Source: Bacteroidales bacterium | GTDB taxonomy: Bacteria; Bacteroidota; Bacteroidia; Bacteroidales; P3 | Assembly: GCA_017439185.1 (NCBI GenBank) | Contig: JAFRTM010000003.1 | Location: 32,670-96,669 of the forward strand | Length of the DNA: 64,000 bases | Direction of reading: 5' to 3' | Part shown: positions 43,838 to 52,608 of the stretch, one piece after another | How the letters are laid out: every line of letters starts with the position of its first letter | Numbering within the stretch: position 1 is the first letter of the stretch | Program-made: the position numbers and the translations under genes | The notes under the pieces: model-generated | The model's database searches: none | Told to the model about the DNA's origin: nothing | The model's input: only the letters and a program-made list of their open reading frames with translations

Positions 43838-45081
43838 ATAAAACTCCAAATAACGAAACGATGTACCACTATCATACGCTCTCCAACGGCTTGCGTATAG
43901 TCTTCCGACCAACGACCTCAACGGTCGCCTATTCAGGCGTTTACATCAACGTGGGCTCGCGCGACGAGGCTCCTGCCGACGAGGGGATGGCCCATTTCAT
44001 CGAGCATTCCATCTTCAAAGGCACTGAGCATCGCCGTTCCTACCACATTCTCAACCGCATCGACGGGGTTGGTGGCGAACTTAACGCCTTCACTACCAAG
44101 GAGGAAACCTGCATCTATGCCTCCTCCCTTGCCGAACATCTCGAGCGGTGCCTCGAGCTCTTCAGCGATGTCCTTTTCCACTCGGTGTTTCCCTCCCACG
44201 AGATTGAAAACGAGAAAGATGTGGTGGTCGAGGAAATCAACAGCTACCGAGACCAGCCGGCCGAGCTCATCTACGACGAGTTCGAGGAGCTCTTTTTTCG
44301 TGGTCATCCGCTGAGTCACAATATCTTAGGCACCAAGCGCAACGTGAAAGGCTTCACCCCGGCCCGTCTGCGCGACTTTATGCGTGCCAACTACACCCCC
44401 AGCCGTATGGTGGTTACCGTGGTCGCCAACGTCGATTTTCGCAAGTTGGTGCGTCTCTGTGATAAATATTTTGGCTCCTATCAGTCCTCCGAATCTCCTT
44501 CGCCGCGGCTGCAGTCGCCTGTCTCACAACGTTTTGACATGACTGTCAACCGCCACACCCATCAGGTGCACCTGATGGTCGGGTGTCCTGCCCCCAACCT
44601 CTTCGACGAGCGCAAGGTGGCCTTTACCCTCCTCAATAACATCATAGGAGGACCGGCTATGAACTCCCGTCTCAACGTGGCGATACGCGAACGTTATGGA
44701 TTTTGCTACACCATTGAATCACAGTATATTCCCTATTCCGATGCCGGCTTGTTCAATGTCTATGCCGGTGTTGACGGCGATGCCGCTGAACGTACTACAG
44801 AGTTGATATTGCGTGAGTTGCGCACCTTCTGCTCCCAGCCCCTTACGCCACACCAACTTCTCGTCGCACAGAAGCAGCTCATAGCTCAGATGTCCATCAA
44901 TAACGACGTGGCACTCAACGAGATGCAGTCCATCGGCAAGGCCTATCTCAACTACGACCACGTCGATACGCTCGAGGAGATGAGCCGCGACCTGCTCTCC
45001 GTTACCGCTGCCGACATCCAGAACCTCGCCAACGAGCTCTTCGCCTCCGACGACTCCTTCAGTTTCCTCTATTACAAATAG
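43834..45081 (+). CDS. M16-family zinc peptidase
   Basis: 415 residues from the ATG at 43834; the TTG at 43825 is rejected, and an ATG at 43861 is possible. The inverted zinc motif HFIEH is at residues 54-58, with the distal Glu in VVEEINSYRDQPAELIYDEF. The second half is the inactive M16 partner domain (NRHTHQVHLMVGCPAP, NNIIGGPAMNSRLNVAIRE). There is no signal peptide, so it is probably a cytoplasmic processing-peptidase homologue. Coding strand is C/T-rich, opposite to the upstream block. Confidence 0.92.
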   Translation: MNKTPNNETMYHYHTLSNGLRIVFRPTTSTVAYSGVYINVGSRDEAPADEGMAHFIEHSIFKGTEHRRSYHILNRIDGVGGELNAFTTKEETCIYASSLAEHLERCLELFSDVLFHSVFPSHEIENEKDVVVEEINSYRDQPAELIYDEFEELFFRGHPLSHNILGTKRNVKGFTPARLRDFMRANYTPSRMVVTVVANVDFRKLVRLCDKYFGSYQSSESPSPRLQSPVSQRFDMTVNRHTHQVHLMVGCPAPNLFDERKVAFTLLNNIIGGPAMNSRLNVAIRERYGFCYTIESQYIPYSDAGLFNVYAGVDGDAAERTTELILRELRTFCSQPLTPHQLLVAQKQLIAQMSINNDVALNEMQSIGKAYLNYDHVDTLEEMSRDLLSVTAADIQNLANELFASDDSFSFLYYK

Positions 45082-45100
45082 TTGCTTTCTCGCCAATAAA

Positions 45101-45135
45101 CCCACTGCCCACTGACTACTGGCCACTGATCACTT
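45101..45135 (+). repeat. 7-bp tandem array (NNNACTG)
   Basis: Units CCCACTG, CCCACTG, ACTACTG, GCCACTG, ATCACTT. It fills the gap between the convergent M16 and fucosidase genes and overlaps the fucosidase stop codon. Confidence 0.65.
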
Positions 45136-46371
45136 CATCCTCCTCACCTTGGCGTATGGCGCCTCTTCCGTCAGCGTAATCTCGTATTTCCGCTTGCCGT
45201 CCTTGCTTTGCGTATATCGCTTGTTGCCAGCCGAATAGGGGTATAGCGGACGTGTGCCGTATATCGCCTGTCCGTTAGCCTTCAGCCAGGCTCCGATCTC
45301 TCTCATTCTCAACACTGCAGCCTCCGGCAACTCCCCGTCGGCGTCGGGCCCCACGTTCAGCAGGTAGTTGCCTCCCTTCGCCACCACGTCAATCAGGGTG
45401 TGTATCAGCTGCTTGGTGCTCTTGTATCTGTCGTTCTCCACCCACGACCAGCTGTCGCCCATCGTCATACACGTCTCCCAAGGGTAGGGGAGGAGCGAGT
45501 CGGGCACCTGCTGCTCGGGAGTACGGTAGTTCTCGTGCCTCCCGCCCACGCTGCGGTCCACGATTATCAGGTTTTTGTTCTCCTCGCGCGCCATCTTTGC
45601 GATGTTGTCCATGTCGATGTCTTGCACCCTGCCGTAGCACCCCAGCCACGGCCTTGTCTCCTCGTTGATGCTCCATTCGGGTCTTACCCAGCCCCCGTCG
45701 AGCCACAGGATGTCTATGTCGCCGTAGTTGTGTGTCAGCTCCTTTATCTGGTTGAAGGTGAACTGTTTGTATCTCTCCCACCGCTTTGGATGGCTCACTA
45801 TGTCGTAGTTCACGTTCCTGTCGGGCGTAGCCCATTCGTGGGCCCAGTAGTCGTCGCAGTGCCAGTCGGGCTTCGAGAAGTAGAGACCCGTCCACATCCC
45901 CGCTCCCCTGAACGCCTCCACCACCTCGCGGGTGAAGTCCCTCTGTGCCGGGCATTCCTTGCCCATTGTGGTGTAGTCGGTCTCATGGCTGTCGAACATG
46001 CAGAAGCCGTCGTGGTGCTTTGTGGTGAACACAACGTATTTCATGCCGGCCCCTTGGGCTGCTTTGGCCCATTCTTTCGCGTCGAAGTGCTTGGGGTTGA
46101 ACGACTTGTTCAGTGCGCGGTAGCGTGCCTTGTATTCGTCGTAGGGTTCCCCTTTGCGGTCTATCCACGGCTCGTTGCAGATGCTCCAGCTCTCCACGAT
46201 GCCCCATTGCGAGTACATGCCCCAATGCACCATAAATCCGAATTTCAGGTCCTGCCATTCCTCCAGCCGTGCCACCACCGCCGGGTCATTCTCCCGCTCC
46301 TCCTCCTTCTGCGCCATGGCAGGAAGGAGTCCGGTCAATAATACTATGCAAAAAAATGCTATCTTCCTCAT
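45130..46371 (-). CDS. GH29 alpha-L-fucosidase
   Basis: 413 residues with a signal peptide ending at PAMAQ (about 20). The catalytic TIM barrel shows FGFMVHWGMYSQWG, TTKHHDGFCMFDS and ILWLDGGW, where Asp225 is the likely nucleophile. It releases fucose from host or plant glycans in the periplasm or outside the cell. The C-terminal beta-sandwich usual in GH29 is reduced to about 40 residues (ALYPYSAGNKRY-like end), so the chain is short. No sus genes or other glycosidases adjoin it. Confidence 0.88.
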   Translation of the reverse strand: MRKIAFFCIVLLTGLLPAMAQKEEERENDPAVVARLEEWQDLKFGFMVHWGMYSQWGIVESWSICNEPWIDRKGEPYDEYKARYRALNKSFNPKHFDAKEWAKAAQGAGMKYVVFTTKHHDGFCMFDSHETDYTTMGKECPAQRDFTREVVEAFRGAGMWTGLYFSKPDWHCDDYWAHEWATPDRNVNYDIVSHPKRWERYKQFTFNQIKELTHNYGDIDILWLDGGWVRPEWSINEETRPWLGCYGRVQDIDMDNIAKMAREENKNLIIVDRSVGGRHENYRTPEQQVPDSLLPYPWETCMTMGDSWSWVENDRYKSTKQLIHTLIDVVAKGGNYLLNVGPDADGELPEAAVLRMREIGAWLKANGQAIYGTRPLYPYSAGNKRYTQSKDGKRKYEITLTEEAPYAKVRRMK

Positions 46372-46424
46372 AAGTCATTATATTTCAAACGTGAATTTTA
46401 GAAGTCTACTATAGAGTTTCATGG

Positions 46425-46482
46425 TTTTACCCTTTCGGGTATAAAAACTCATTTTTCTATATATTATACCCGATAAGGTGTA
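46425..46482. promoter_or_regulatory. Two inverted repeats between fucosidase and ATPase cassette
   Basis: TTTTACCC-tttc-GGGTATAAAA (46425-46446) and TATACC-cgataa-GGTGTA (46465-46482). They resemble operators of a DNA-binding repressor, but no such gene is adjacent. They lie 53-111 bp upstream of the fucosidase ATG. Confidence 0.35.
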
Positions 46483-46484
46483 AG

Positions 46485-46553
46485 TTGCCCGATTTTGTCG
46501 AAAATTTTTGCCCGTTTTTGTCGCATTTCGTTGCCTGTTTTTGTTGTTTGCTT
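46485..46553. repeat. 23-bp tandem array, downstream copy
   Basis: Three 23-bp units with core TTGCCYGWTTTTGTYG. The first unit (46485-46507) is identical to the first unit of the array at 47875. It ends 2 bp from the stop codon of the DUF4143 ATPase. Confidence 0.85.
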
Positions 46554-46555
46554 TT

Positions 46556-47824
46556 TTAGTCTTTAAGGTTTGTGACGGGGACAACGTATATTCCGTCATC
46601 TCTGCGATAGGAGGTATTGCCACCTGTCAGTACCATCATAAACGAGGGGGGCGTTAATTCGGTGTCCTCTACCTTTTGTTTTAGTGTCAGCAGGTTTCTG
46701 GCGGCATCGTCTATTTGTCTGCTTCCCAGTTTTACTTCCACTGGAGCCCACCTTCCATCATATAGAGATATTATCATGTCTGCTTCCAGTCCAGTCCGGT
46801 CGCGGTAGTGTAGGACCTCGCCGTCGTTCGCTTGGGCGTAGACCTTTATATCGCGAGCGCAGAGTGCCTCGAAGAGTAGTCCGAACGTTTCAAAGTCTTG
46901 CAATATCTTCTCTGGTGTGAGTCGCAATGCGGCCACCGCCATCGAGGGATCGCAAAATAGGCGTTTGTTGGATGTTCGTATTGCTGATTTCGATCTTATG
47001 TTGGGCATCCAGGCAGGGATGTCTTCAATCACGAATATTCGCCTTAATGCGTTGAGGTAACTGTCCAGTGTTCGGTCCGAGATTCCTATGTCGTTTGTTT
47101 CGATGTCTTGTAGTATGGTCTTGTTCGAGGCCAGTGTCGCTGTGTTACGTGCCAAGGAGCGCAGTAGTAGTCTCACTCTCTCTGGATTCTTTTCTATGTT
47201 GTCTATCCTCGACACGTCTTGGTTTATGACCATGTCCAGATAGTTGCGAGGCACCTCCAGCCTCGCTTCCCTGCTCAGCGTCAGTGCTCCGGGCCATCCC
47301 CCGCGGGCTACGAGGTAGGCCAGCTCTTCTATGGGCGTATCGGTAATGCTTTCTATGTTTTCGGCGGTACCGTCAAAAAGTTCTCTCAGCGAAACCCCAC
47401 CTTTGCTGTCGCCTGATTCATATAGGCTCATAGGTCTCATCGTCATCCTTGCTATTCGCCCAGTTCCGGTATGTTGCGTCGCGTTGTCGGTAGGCACTGC
47501 CGAACCGGTAAGTATGAATTGTCCGACTGCCCCTCTTCTGTCTATCGCATATCTTACGGCATCCCATATCGAAGGATACATCTGCCATTCGTCCAGGAGT
47601 AGCGGAGTCTCTCCGTTAAGCAATAGTGATGGCTTGCTGTTCATTACTTCGGCATAATGTATAGTCTTGTCAGGGTCCTGTAGGTAAACGGCACTTTTGG
47701 CTGCCTGTTCTGCCGTGGCTGTCTTGCCGCACCATTTGGGTCCTTCTATCAAAACAGCACCCGTACACGCCAGTTTTTTTGCTAATATTTTGTCGTAAAT
47801 CCTTGATTTATACTCAATTTTCAT
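46556..47824 (-). CDS. AAA ATPase with DUF4143 domain
   Basis: 422 residues from the ATG at 47824. The frame remains open for 65 codons upstream, but those codons translate the repeat array, so I reject them. Walker A is GPKWCGKT (28-35) and Walker B is PLLLDEWQ. The C-terminal DUF4143 part has a PD-(D/E)XK-like region (YRDRTGLEADMIISLYDGRWAPVEVKLG). These ATPases are widespread, present in many copies in Bacteroidota, and of unknown function. The gene and its promoter are bracketed by matching repeat arrays. Confidence 0.88.
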   Translation of the reverse strand: MKIEYKSRIYDKILAKKLACTGAVLIEGPKWCGKTATAEQAAKSAVYLQDPDKTIHYAEVMNSKPSLLLNGETPLLLDEWQMYPSIWDAVRYAIDRRGAVGQFILTGSAVPTDNATQHTGTGRIARMTMRPMSLYESGDSKGGVSLRELFDGTAENIESITDTPIEELAYLVARGGWPGALTLSREARLEVPRNYLDMVINQDVSRIDNIEKNPERVRLLLRSLARNTATLASNKTILQDIETNDIGISDRTLDSYLNALRRIFVIEDIPAWMPNIRSKSAIRTSNKRLFCDPSMAVAALRLTPEKILQDFETFGLLFEALCARDIKVYAQANDGEVLHYRDRTGLEADMIISLYDGRWAPVEVKLGSRQIDDAARNLLTLKQKVEDTELTPPSFMMVLTGGNTSYRRDDGIYVVPVTNLKD

Positions 47825-47851
47825 ATGTAAGATTGTTTGTATATCCGATTG

Positions 47852-47859
47852 CAAATATA
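47852..47859 (-). promoter_or_regulatory. Promoter -7 box of the DUF4143 ATPase gene (TATATTTG)
   Basis: TATATTTG on the minus strand, 27 bp before the ATG. The upstream array begins 15 bp further up, where the -33 element would be. Confidence 0.65.
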
Positions 47860-47874
47860 CAAAAATATTTTTAA

Positions 47875-47943
47875 TTGCCCGATTTTGTCGAAAATTTTTG
47901 CCTGTTTTTGTCGTTATTTGTTGCCTGATTTTGTCAAAATTTA
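47875..47943. repeat. 23-bp tandem array, upstream copy
   Basis: Three 23-bp units (47875, 47898, 47921), in the same orientation and phase as the copy at 46485. A weaker pair with the same spacing may be present at about 48050-48090 (GACCCGTTTTTCG, GGCCTGTTTTTAG). Confidence 0.85.
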
Positions 47944-48132
47944 GCGATCCAATCTCAAAATATAAATCAAAATTCCTAAAAACGCCCCAAATTTGCCACG
48001 AAAAACTTTCTAGCGGCAAATTGCCCGTAAAATATGCATTCGTTCAAAATTGACCCGTTTTTCGCCCTCGTGTGGCCTGTTTTTAGTATTCGCTACATGT
48101 GCACGTGCGTTATTTGGGGTGCCTATCTAAAT

Positions 48133-49011
48133 TCAGGCCTCCCCATTGCTCTCTCCGAACTCCAAGTCTATCTTGTTTACTGCCGATACCTTCGTCTGGT
48201 CTATAATTCTTGCGTATATCTGCGTGGTATTGATGTTCGAGTGCCCAAGCAGCTTGCTCACTGTGTACAGGTCGGCTCCCAGCGTCAGCATCATCGTCGC
48301 GTGCGTATGTCTTGAGGAGTGAAATGTCACGTGTTTGTCTATCCCTGCCTCTTTTGCCCATTCTCCAATAATCTGGTTCAGCGTGTATCGCGATGGCAGT
48401 TTGAATACGCACACTTCGCTACCTGTCTCGCATCTCTCTGGTAGGCACTCTACCGCCTGCTTTGACAAGGGTAGCCACAGAGGGTTCCCCGTCTTCTTCT
48501 GTCTCAGTGTTACCCACGTCTGGCCTCCGTTTATGTTTATGTCTCGCCATCTTAGCGCTCTTACGTCGCTGATTCTCAGTCCGCAGAATACGCTGAACAG
48601 ATAGGCACGCTTTACCATCCCGTCGCGGCACTCTGTAGCTCTCAACCGTTTTACCTCCTCGATGGTTAAGTATATCATCATCTGCTCCTCTTTTTTTATC
48701 CTCTCTGTATGGTTTATCAGTACAAACGGGTTCCGTTCAATCATTTCCTCCCTAACCGCTTCGTTCAGCGCCGCCCTCAGGCAGTCCTGGAACACCTTCG
48801 CCGTTGCGGCTGATAGTGGCTTCCCCTGTTTCGTTTTTGCTTTCTTCAGAAAGTCTATGAACCCAAGGCAGTAGGCCTTCCCCGCGTCTCTCAGTCTGCA
48901 GTCTCCGTATTGGCACAATAGCCTCGTTGTGAGGTCTATATGCTCGATTAGGCTTGCACTGCAGCCGGACTTCTTTTCTCTATAGAGCTTCATCCATTCA
49001 ATAAGAGTCAT
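48133..49011 (-). CDS. Tyrosine recombinase (phage-integrase family)
   Basis: 292 residues. The catalytic set is complete: Arg146 (FCGLRISDVRAL), Lys173 (QKKTGN), His231 and Arg234 (HSSRHTH), His257 (LLGHSNI) and Tyr266 (TTQIYARI). The N-terminal core-binding domain is short, and no arm-binding domain is evident, as in Bacteroides invertases. It lies 32 bp after the truncated adhesin, in the same direction, and so is probably read from the adhesin promoter. No other mobile-element genes adjoin it, which favours a resident invertase over an integrase of a mobile element. Confidence 0.92.
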   Translation of the reverse strand: MTLIEWMKLYREKKSGCSASLIEHIDLTTRLLCQYGDCRLRDAGKAYCLGFIDFLKKAKTKQGKPLSAATAKVFQDCLRAALNEAVREEMIERNPFVLINHTERIKKEEQMMIYLTIEEVKRLRATECRDGMVKRAYLFSVFCGLRISDVRALRWRDININGGQTWVTLRQKKTGNPLWLPLSKQAVECLPERCETGSEVCVFKLPSRYTLNQIIGEWAKEAGIDKHVTFHSSRHTHATMMLTLGADLYTVSKLLGHSNINTTQIYARIIDQTKVSAVNKIDLEFGESNGEA

Positions 49012-49043
49012 AAACCATCTTTTTTTCCGTTGAATAAAACTCC

Positions 49044-52000
49044 TTAGCTGTATTCGTATTCTTTGAACTCCGTCCGACAGTATTTTATGTCTCCATAGGC
49101 GTACACTATGGGCGAAGCCATCGTGACTCCTTCGCAGAACGACTGCACCGGGAGGGCATCTGACTTCAAATTAACCCAAGCCGAGTCCAGCGTGAATTTG
49201 ATATGGTTGTTCACCGTCGTTTGGCAGCCAAAGTTATCAGTCAGCACCAGCTGGCAGCCACTCGCAGCATCGCCCCATTGCGGGCGAACCCATAGAGTGT
49301 CCACCTCTTGCTCTGTATGGACATCACCTGTGCACGAAAGTCCTCGTTCTTCAAGTGTTACATTGAACCCCCATGACAGCGGAAGCTTGTCCTCAGAAAG
49401 TTTCAGTTCCCACTCAAATATCCAACCGTTGTCCTCCTCCCAACTGTCGCATACCTGCACTTTCCACTCTCCGTTTAACGGACATGTCATGAGATTCTCA
49501 AAACCCTGCCAAGGGTGGTACACCTGTGCGGTCGGTTCTCCCGATGTCATTGTCGTTGGCATTACATAATACGAGTACCCTGTGGGACCATCAGTCGCAA
49601 TGTTAGCCACTTCGTAAACATAGCCATCGTCTCCCGAAGCATAGTTGTAGCCGTTGTAATTTGACCACACATAGTTTGCTCCAGTGCCAGGAGCATTATC
49701 AGCCTCATCACAATATCTAGAACCATCATCATTATAATTAGGGGATCCAAATGCCACATAGTAAAGACTATTACCCTCTTGATATGGCCAGCCATATGTG
49801 TCGTCATCCTCTCCACCCCTATTCGTCTTAAAATAGTCTTGTAGAATTATTGCACTGCGGTTGTTGGGACAAATAAGCTTTATCTGAATATCACCGATAA
49901 AACTGTGTTCCATGTTGATGCGCAGAAAACGGATGTCGTCAGCACTTGTAACGGTAGCCGCAGGATCAAAATCGTTGAAAGTCACACTTGATGTGTAACA
50001 TGAGATATCACAGTTGGGACCATCAGGGATAAATGTTCGAACACCTTGCCCCAATGCCGCCTCTATATTTACGGCTGGCTCTTCAATCTGCAAGTCACTG
50101 CCACTGCCCGTACCAATAACAATCCTGCCCTCGGTACCCACGCATATTTCCCCCAAGTAAATATCGGGTAACGCATCGCTGGCAGCGTGAATACCCCCAG
50201 AAACACGTATGCGTGCCTGCGCCGTGGCTTCACACGTGCCGTCACTTACAGTAACCGACACATCGTAACCACGCTGCTGTTGGGTGGCCGTGGCGTAACC
50301 ATTGAGCGGCACTGTTACGGTTGAACCCGATGACTCATGGTTGCCAGCATTATCGTGAGCATTCCATGTCCACGAGTAGGAGTTAGGGGTTAGATCGGTT
50401 GATACGCCTAATGTAACTGACGTGGGGATGGTATCAGCCAATGCAGGCGCACAGCGATTGATATAACATACACCATCTACCATTTCATCGCATCCACCAC
50501 CTACTGTTATCGACACATCTGCACACTTTACTTTTACTGTCCACGACGCCGTTACAGCACACCAGTTTTTTGTCCCGTCGTTATATTCACTCAATGTCGC
50601 CGTTATTGTAACCGTCCCTGGAGCATGGCCAGTCACCACACCGCTATTGGAAACGGTGGCGACAGCGTCGTCGCTGCTGCTATATGATATTGTGCCGCCA
50701 CTTGGGGTCAGACCATTTGTAACAGCTTGGGTTGTTGTTGCATCCACCATGATTTCACGGTAGGACTCGGCAAACGAAAGGCTTCCACTTGTGCGTGGTG
50801 AACAACATTGTATGCAGAATTTGGTGTTAGGACGATTGAAAGTCTTATATCCTGTGTATGGAGACGCCATCGAAGGATCATCGCTGTCACTATGATAATA
50901 AATTTGCTTATTTTTGTCTGCGGCAGTGTAGTAAAAAGTGTAATCATACCCATCATAAGAGCCAGAATGGTCGATAATAGCCAATACCAGATTACCATCC
51001 CCTGTATATTCAAACGGGACATCAAGGGTAAACCAATTCCAACCTGTAGAGCAGTTCATCCCACCACTATATACGAGGTGCAAAGCGCCTGATGCTATCC
51101 AGTCGTTGCCATCGTCGAATTCCGTTTTATTCGTCTCACCCATATACACCTCTATCCTGGAGGATTTTGATGCCATTGCTGTTGTGTAGCGGTATTGGAA
51201 TGCCATGCTGTATATCGTGCCGCTACAAAGTTCATCCTTGTCGTAAATTATTTGGCGATACCCATAATAATACCAAGGACTGACTGGACCATAATTATAA
51301 CTATAATTATTTCCATCACCGATAGTGTGAGTTGTGTGACCACATGCGCTTACATTAACCGTGTATGTGGCACTTGACGAGCAATACAAGGTGCCATTGA
51401 CTGTTTCTTGCGAAAGCGTGGCGGTTATGGTGGCCGAACCTTCATTGACACCAGTCACCTCTCCAGTTGTAGGGTTGACTGTCGCAACTGTGTTATCACT
51501 GCTACTGTATGTTATTGTTCCGTTATTTGGAGTGCAACCGTTGCTGGCCGTTTGCGTGACATGTCCTCCAACGGAAGTATTCAACGATGCGTTAGCGAAG
51601 CTGAGACTCCCACTGCGATCTTGACAATTTACGACACAGCATGTTTGCGTTAGAGTGACCGTGAACCTGCGGCGATTCTGTTGGCCTCCACTATTTTTAT
51701 AGTACCAAATTGTGATAGTTCCGCCTGTGATTGTTGTAGTATGAGATTGGCCATCTTGAATATCCATCACCTGAGTACCATCAGTACCTCCATTATATAC
51801 ATACAAATGCCCCTTGTTGCTTACTCCCTCTGTCATTTGTACAGTTACGGTGACAGGACATCTCGATTCTTCGACAGAAATAGTGTATTTAACGTCTAAA
51901 GTTCCCACGTATCTTTCAGCGTTTATGGTATATGGATGTCCACATCCACTGTAAGGCAAGGTGTTTGTGACGTTTCCTGTCAAATCCCATGATGCAGTTC

Positions 52001-52469
52001 TATTTGTCCACGTACCCTGAGCATAACCATACCCCACCCCCACCATCACCAGCAAAACCAACAACGCCAACACGCCTCTGCCAAACATAGACTTACCATA
52101 GACTTTGCTCATCAAGCTCGCATGCCGTGCACAACTCTTGGAAAAACGATTTGTGACGGTAGCCGCTTGCTCTTTCTCGAACTTGCCTCCAGAGTTTTCG
52201 TTAAGCCGAACGCAGACATGCTTGCATATATGCTGAGGCGAGAAAACGACCGATGCATAGAATATGCATCGAACTTGCCTCCTACTTGCCTCCGAGGTGA
52301 TTCCTTTTGATTTGTCTTCCATCTGGCCACTGACAACTGACAACTGGTTGTTATATCCTTCCATAGTAGAACGAGTTTCACGCACTACGACCTTTTCGCC
52401 GCTGCTTCTCTCTCCCCCTCTTGCCTCTGCACCGCCATTTTTCTTTTCCAAATAGTAATTATTAATCAT
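49044..52469 (-). CDS. SprB-like surface adhesin, N-terminal half only (truncated cassette)
   Basis: 1141 residues. A 119-residue polar extension precedes a signal peptide (MSKVYGKSMFGRG..., ATG at 52112, possibly the true start). Then come a CUB-like part, Ig-like BIG2 repeats (YSSSDNTVATVNPTTGEVTG), a Tyr/Trp-rich module (about 410-560) and a P-domain-like region (LNGEWKVQVCDSWEEDNGWIF). From about residue 410 to 1126 it aligns with residues about 1160-1891 of the gene at 53732. Similarity stops at Gly1126; 15 unrelated residues (DIKYCRTEFKEYEYS) then precede the stop. It has no C-terminal anchoring domain. Confidence 0.85.
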   Translation of the reverse strand: MINNYYLEKKNGGAEARGGERSSGEKVVVRETRSTMEGYNNQLSVVSGQMEDKSKGITSEASRRQVRCIFYASVVFSPQHICKHVCVRLNENSGGKFEKEQAATVTNRFSKSCARHASLMSKVYGKSMFGRGVLALLVLLVMVGVGYGYAQGTWTNRTASWDLTGNVTNTLPYSGCGHPYTINAERYVGTLDVKYTISVEESRCPVTVTVQMTEGVSNKGHLYVYNGGTDGTQVMDIQDGQSHTTTITGGTITIWYYKNSGGQQNRRRFTVTLTQTCCVVNCQDRSGSLSFANASLNTSVGGHVTQTASNGCTPNNGTITYSSSDNTVATVNPTTGEVTGVNEGSATITATLSQETVNGTLYCSSSATYTVNVSACGHTTHTIGDGNNYSYNYGPVSPWYYYGYRQIIYDKDELCSGTIYSMAFQYRYTTAMASKSSRIEVYMGETNKTEFDDGNDWIASGALHLVYSGGMNCSTGWNWFTLDVPFEYTGDGNLVLAIIDHSGSYDGYDYTFYYTAADKNKQIYYHSDSDDPSMASPYTGYKTFNRPNTKFCIQCCSPRTSGSLSFAESYREIMVDATTTQAVTNGLTPSGGTISYSSSDDAVATVSNSGVVTGHAPGTVTITATLSEYNDGTKNWCAVTASWTVKVKCADVSITVGGGCDEMVDGVCYINRCAPALADTIPTSVTLGVSTDLTPNSYSWTWNAHDNAGNHESSGSTVTVPLNGYATATQQQRGYDVSVTVSDGTCEATAQARIRVSGGIHAASDALPDIYLGEICVGTEGRIVIGTGSGSDLQIEEPAVNIEAALGQGVRTFIPDGPNCDISCYTSSVTFNDFDPAATVTSADDIRFLRINMEHSFIGDIQIKLICPNNRSAIILQDYFKTNRGGEDDDTYGWPYQEGNSLYYVAFGSPNYNDDGSRYCDEADNAPGTGANYVWSNYNGYNYASGDDGYVYEVANIATDGPTGYSYYVMPTTMTSGEPTAQVYHPWQGFENLMTCPLNGEWKVQVCDSWEEDNGWIFEWELKLSEDKLPLSWGFNVTLEERGLSCTGDVHTEQEVDTLWVRPQWGDAASGCQLVLTDNFGCQTTVNNHIKFTLDSAWVNLKSDALPVQSFCEGVTMASPIVYAYGDIKYCRTEFKEYEYS
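49093..49123 (-). other. Candidate recombination site, left copy (31-bp inverted repeat)
   Basis: 31 bp identical to 59373-59403 on the opposite strand. It contains CCATAGTGTACGCCTATGG: 6-bp inverted arms around a 7-bp spacer. Homology between the two adhesin genes ends exactly at its outer edge. Confidence 0.7.
52319..52346 (+). repeat. 7-bp tandem array (NNNACTG) inside the adhesin N-terminal extension
   Basis: CCATCTG, GCCACTG, ACAACTG, ACAACTG. On the minus strand it encodes QLSVVSGQ near residue 42 of the long form of the left adhesin. An intergenic-type repeat here suggests that the first 119 codons may not be translated, or that they can shift frame. Confidence 0.6.
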
Positions 52470-52600
52470 AGTACGCGTGTGTATGTGAATATATTTACTT
52501 TTTTCTTCCCCGTACGTGCAAAGCCCGCAAACTCTAAGTCGCTACCACTCAATCAATTTCCTCCCTGAGACCGCCTGTTTGCGCACAATACACGAACCTG

Positions 52601-52608
52601 CAAATATA
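52601..52608 (-). promoter_or_regulatory. Promoter -7 box of the left adhesin cassette (TATATTTG)
   Basis: TATATTTG on the minus strand, about 130 bp before the ATG at 52469. It would also drive the recombinase gene. Confidence 0.7.

Noticed and set aside
46485-47943. Repeat arrays beside the DUF4143 ATPase as a CRISPR array
   Set aside because: Units are contiguous 23-mers without spacers, only three per array, and no cas genes are present.
48133-49011. The recombinase as integrase of a conjugative element or prophage
   Set aside because: No relaxase, transfer, replication or phage genes lie nearby, and there is no tRNA attachment site at this locus.
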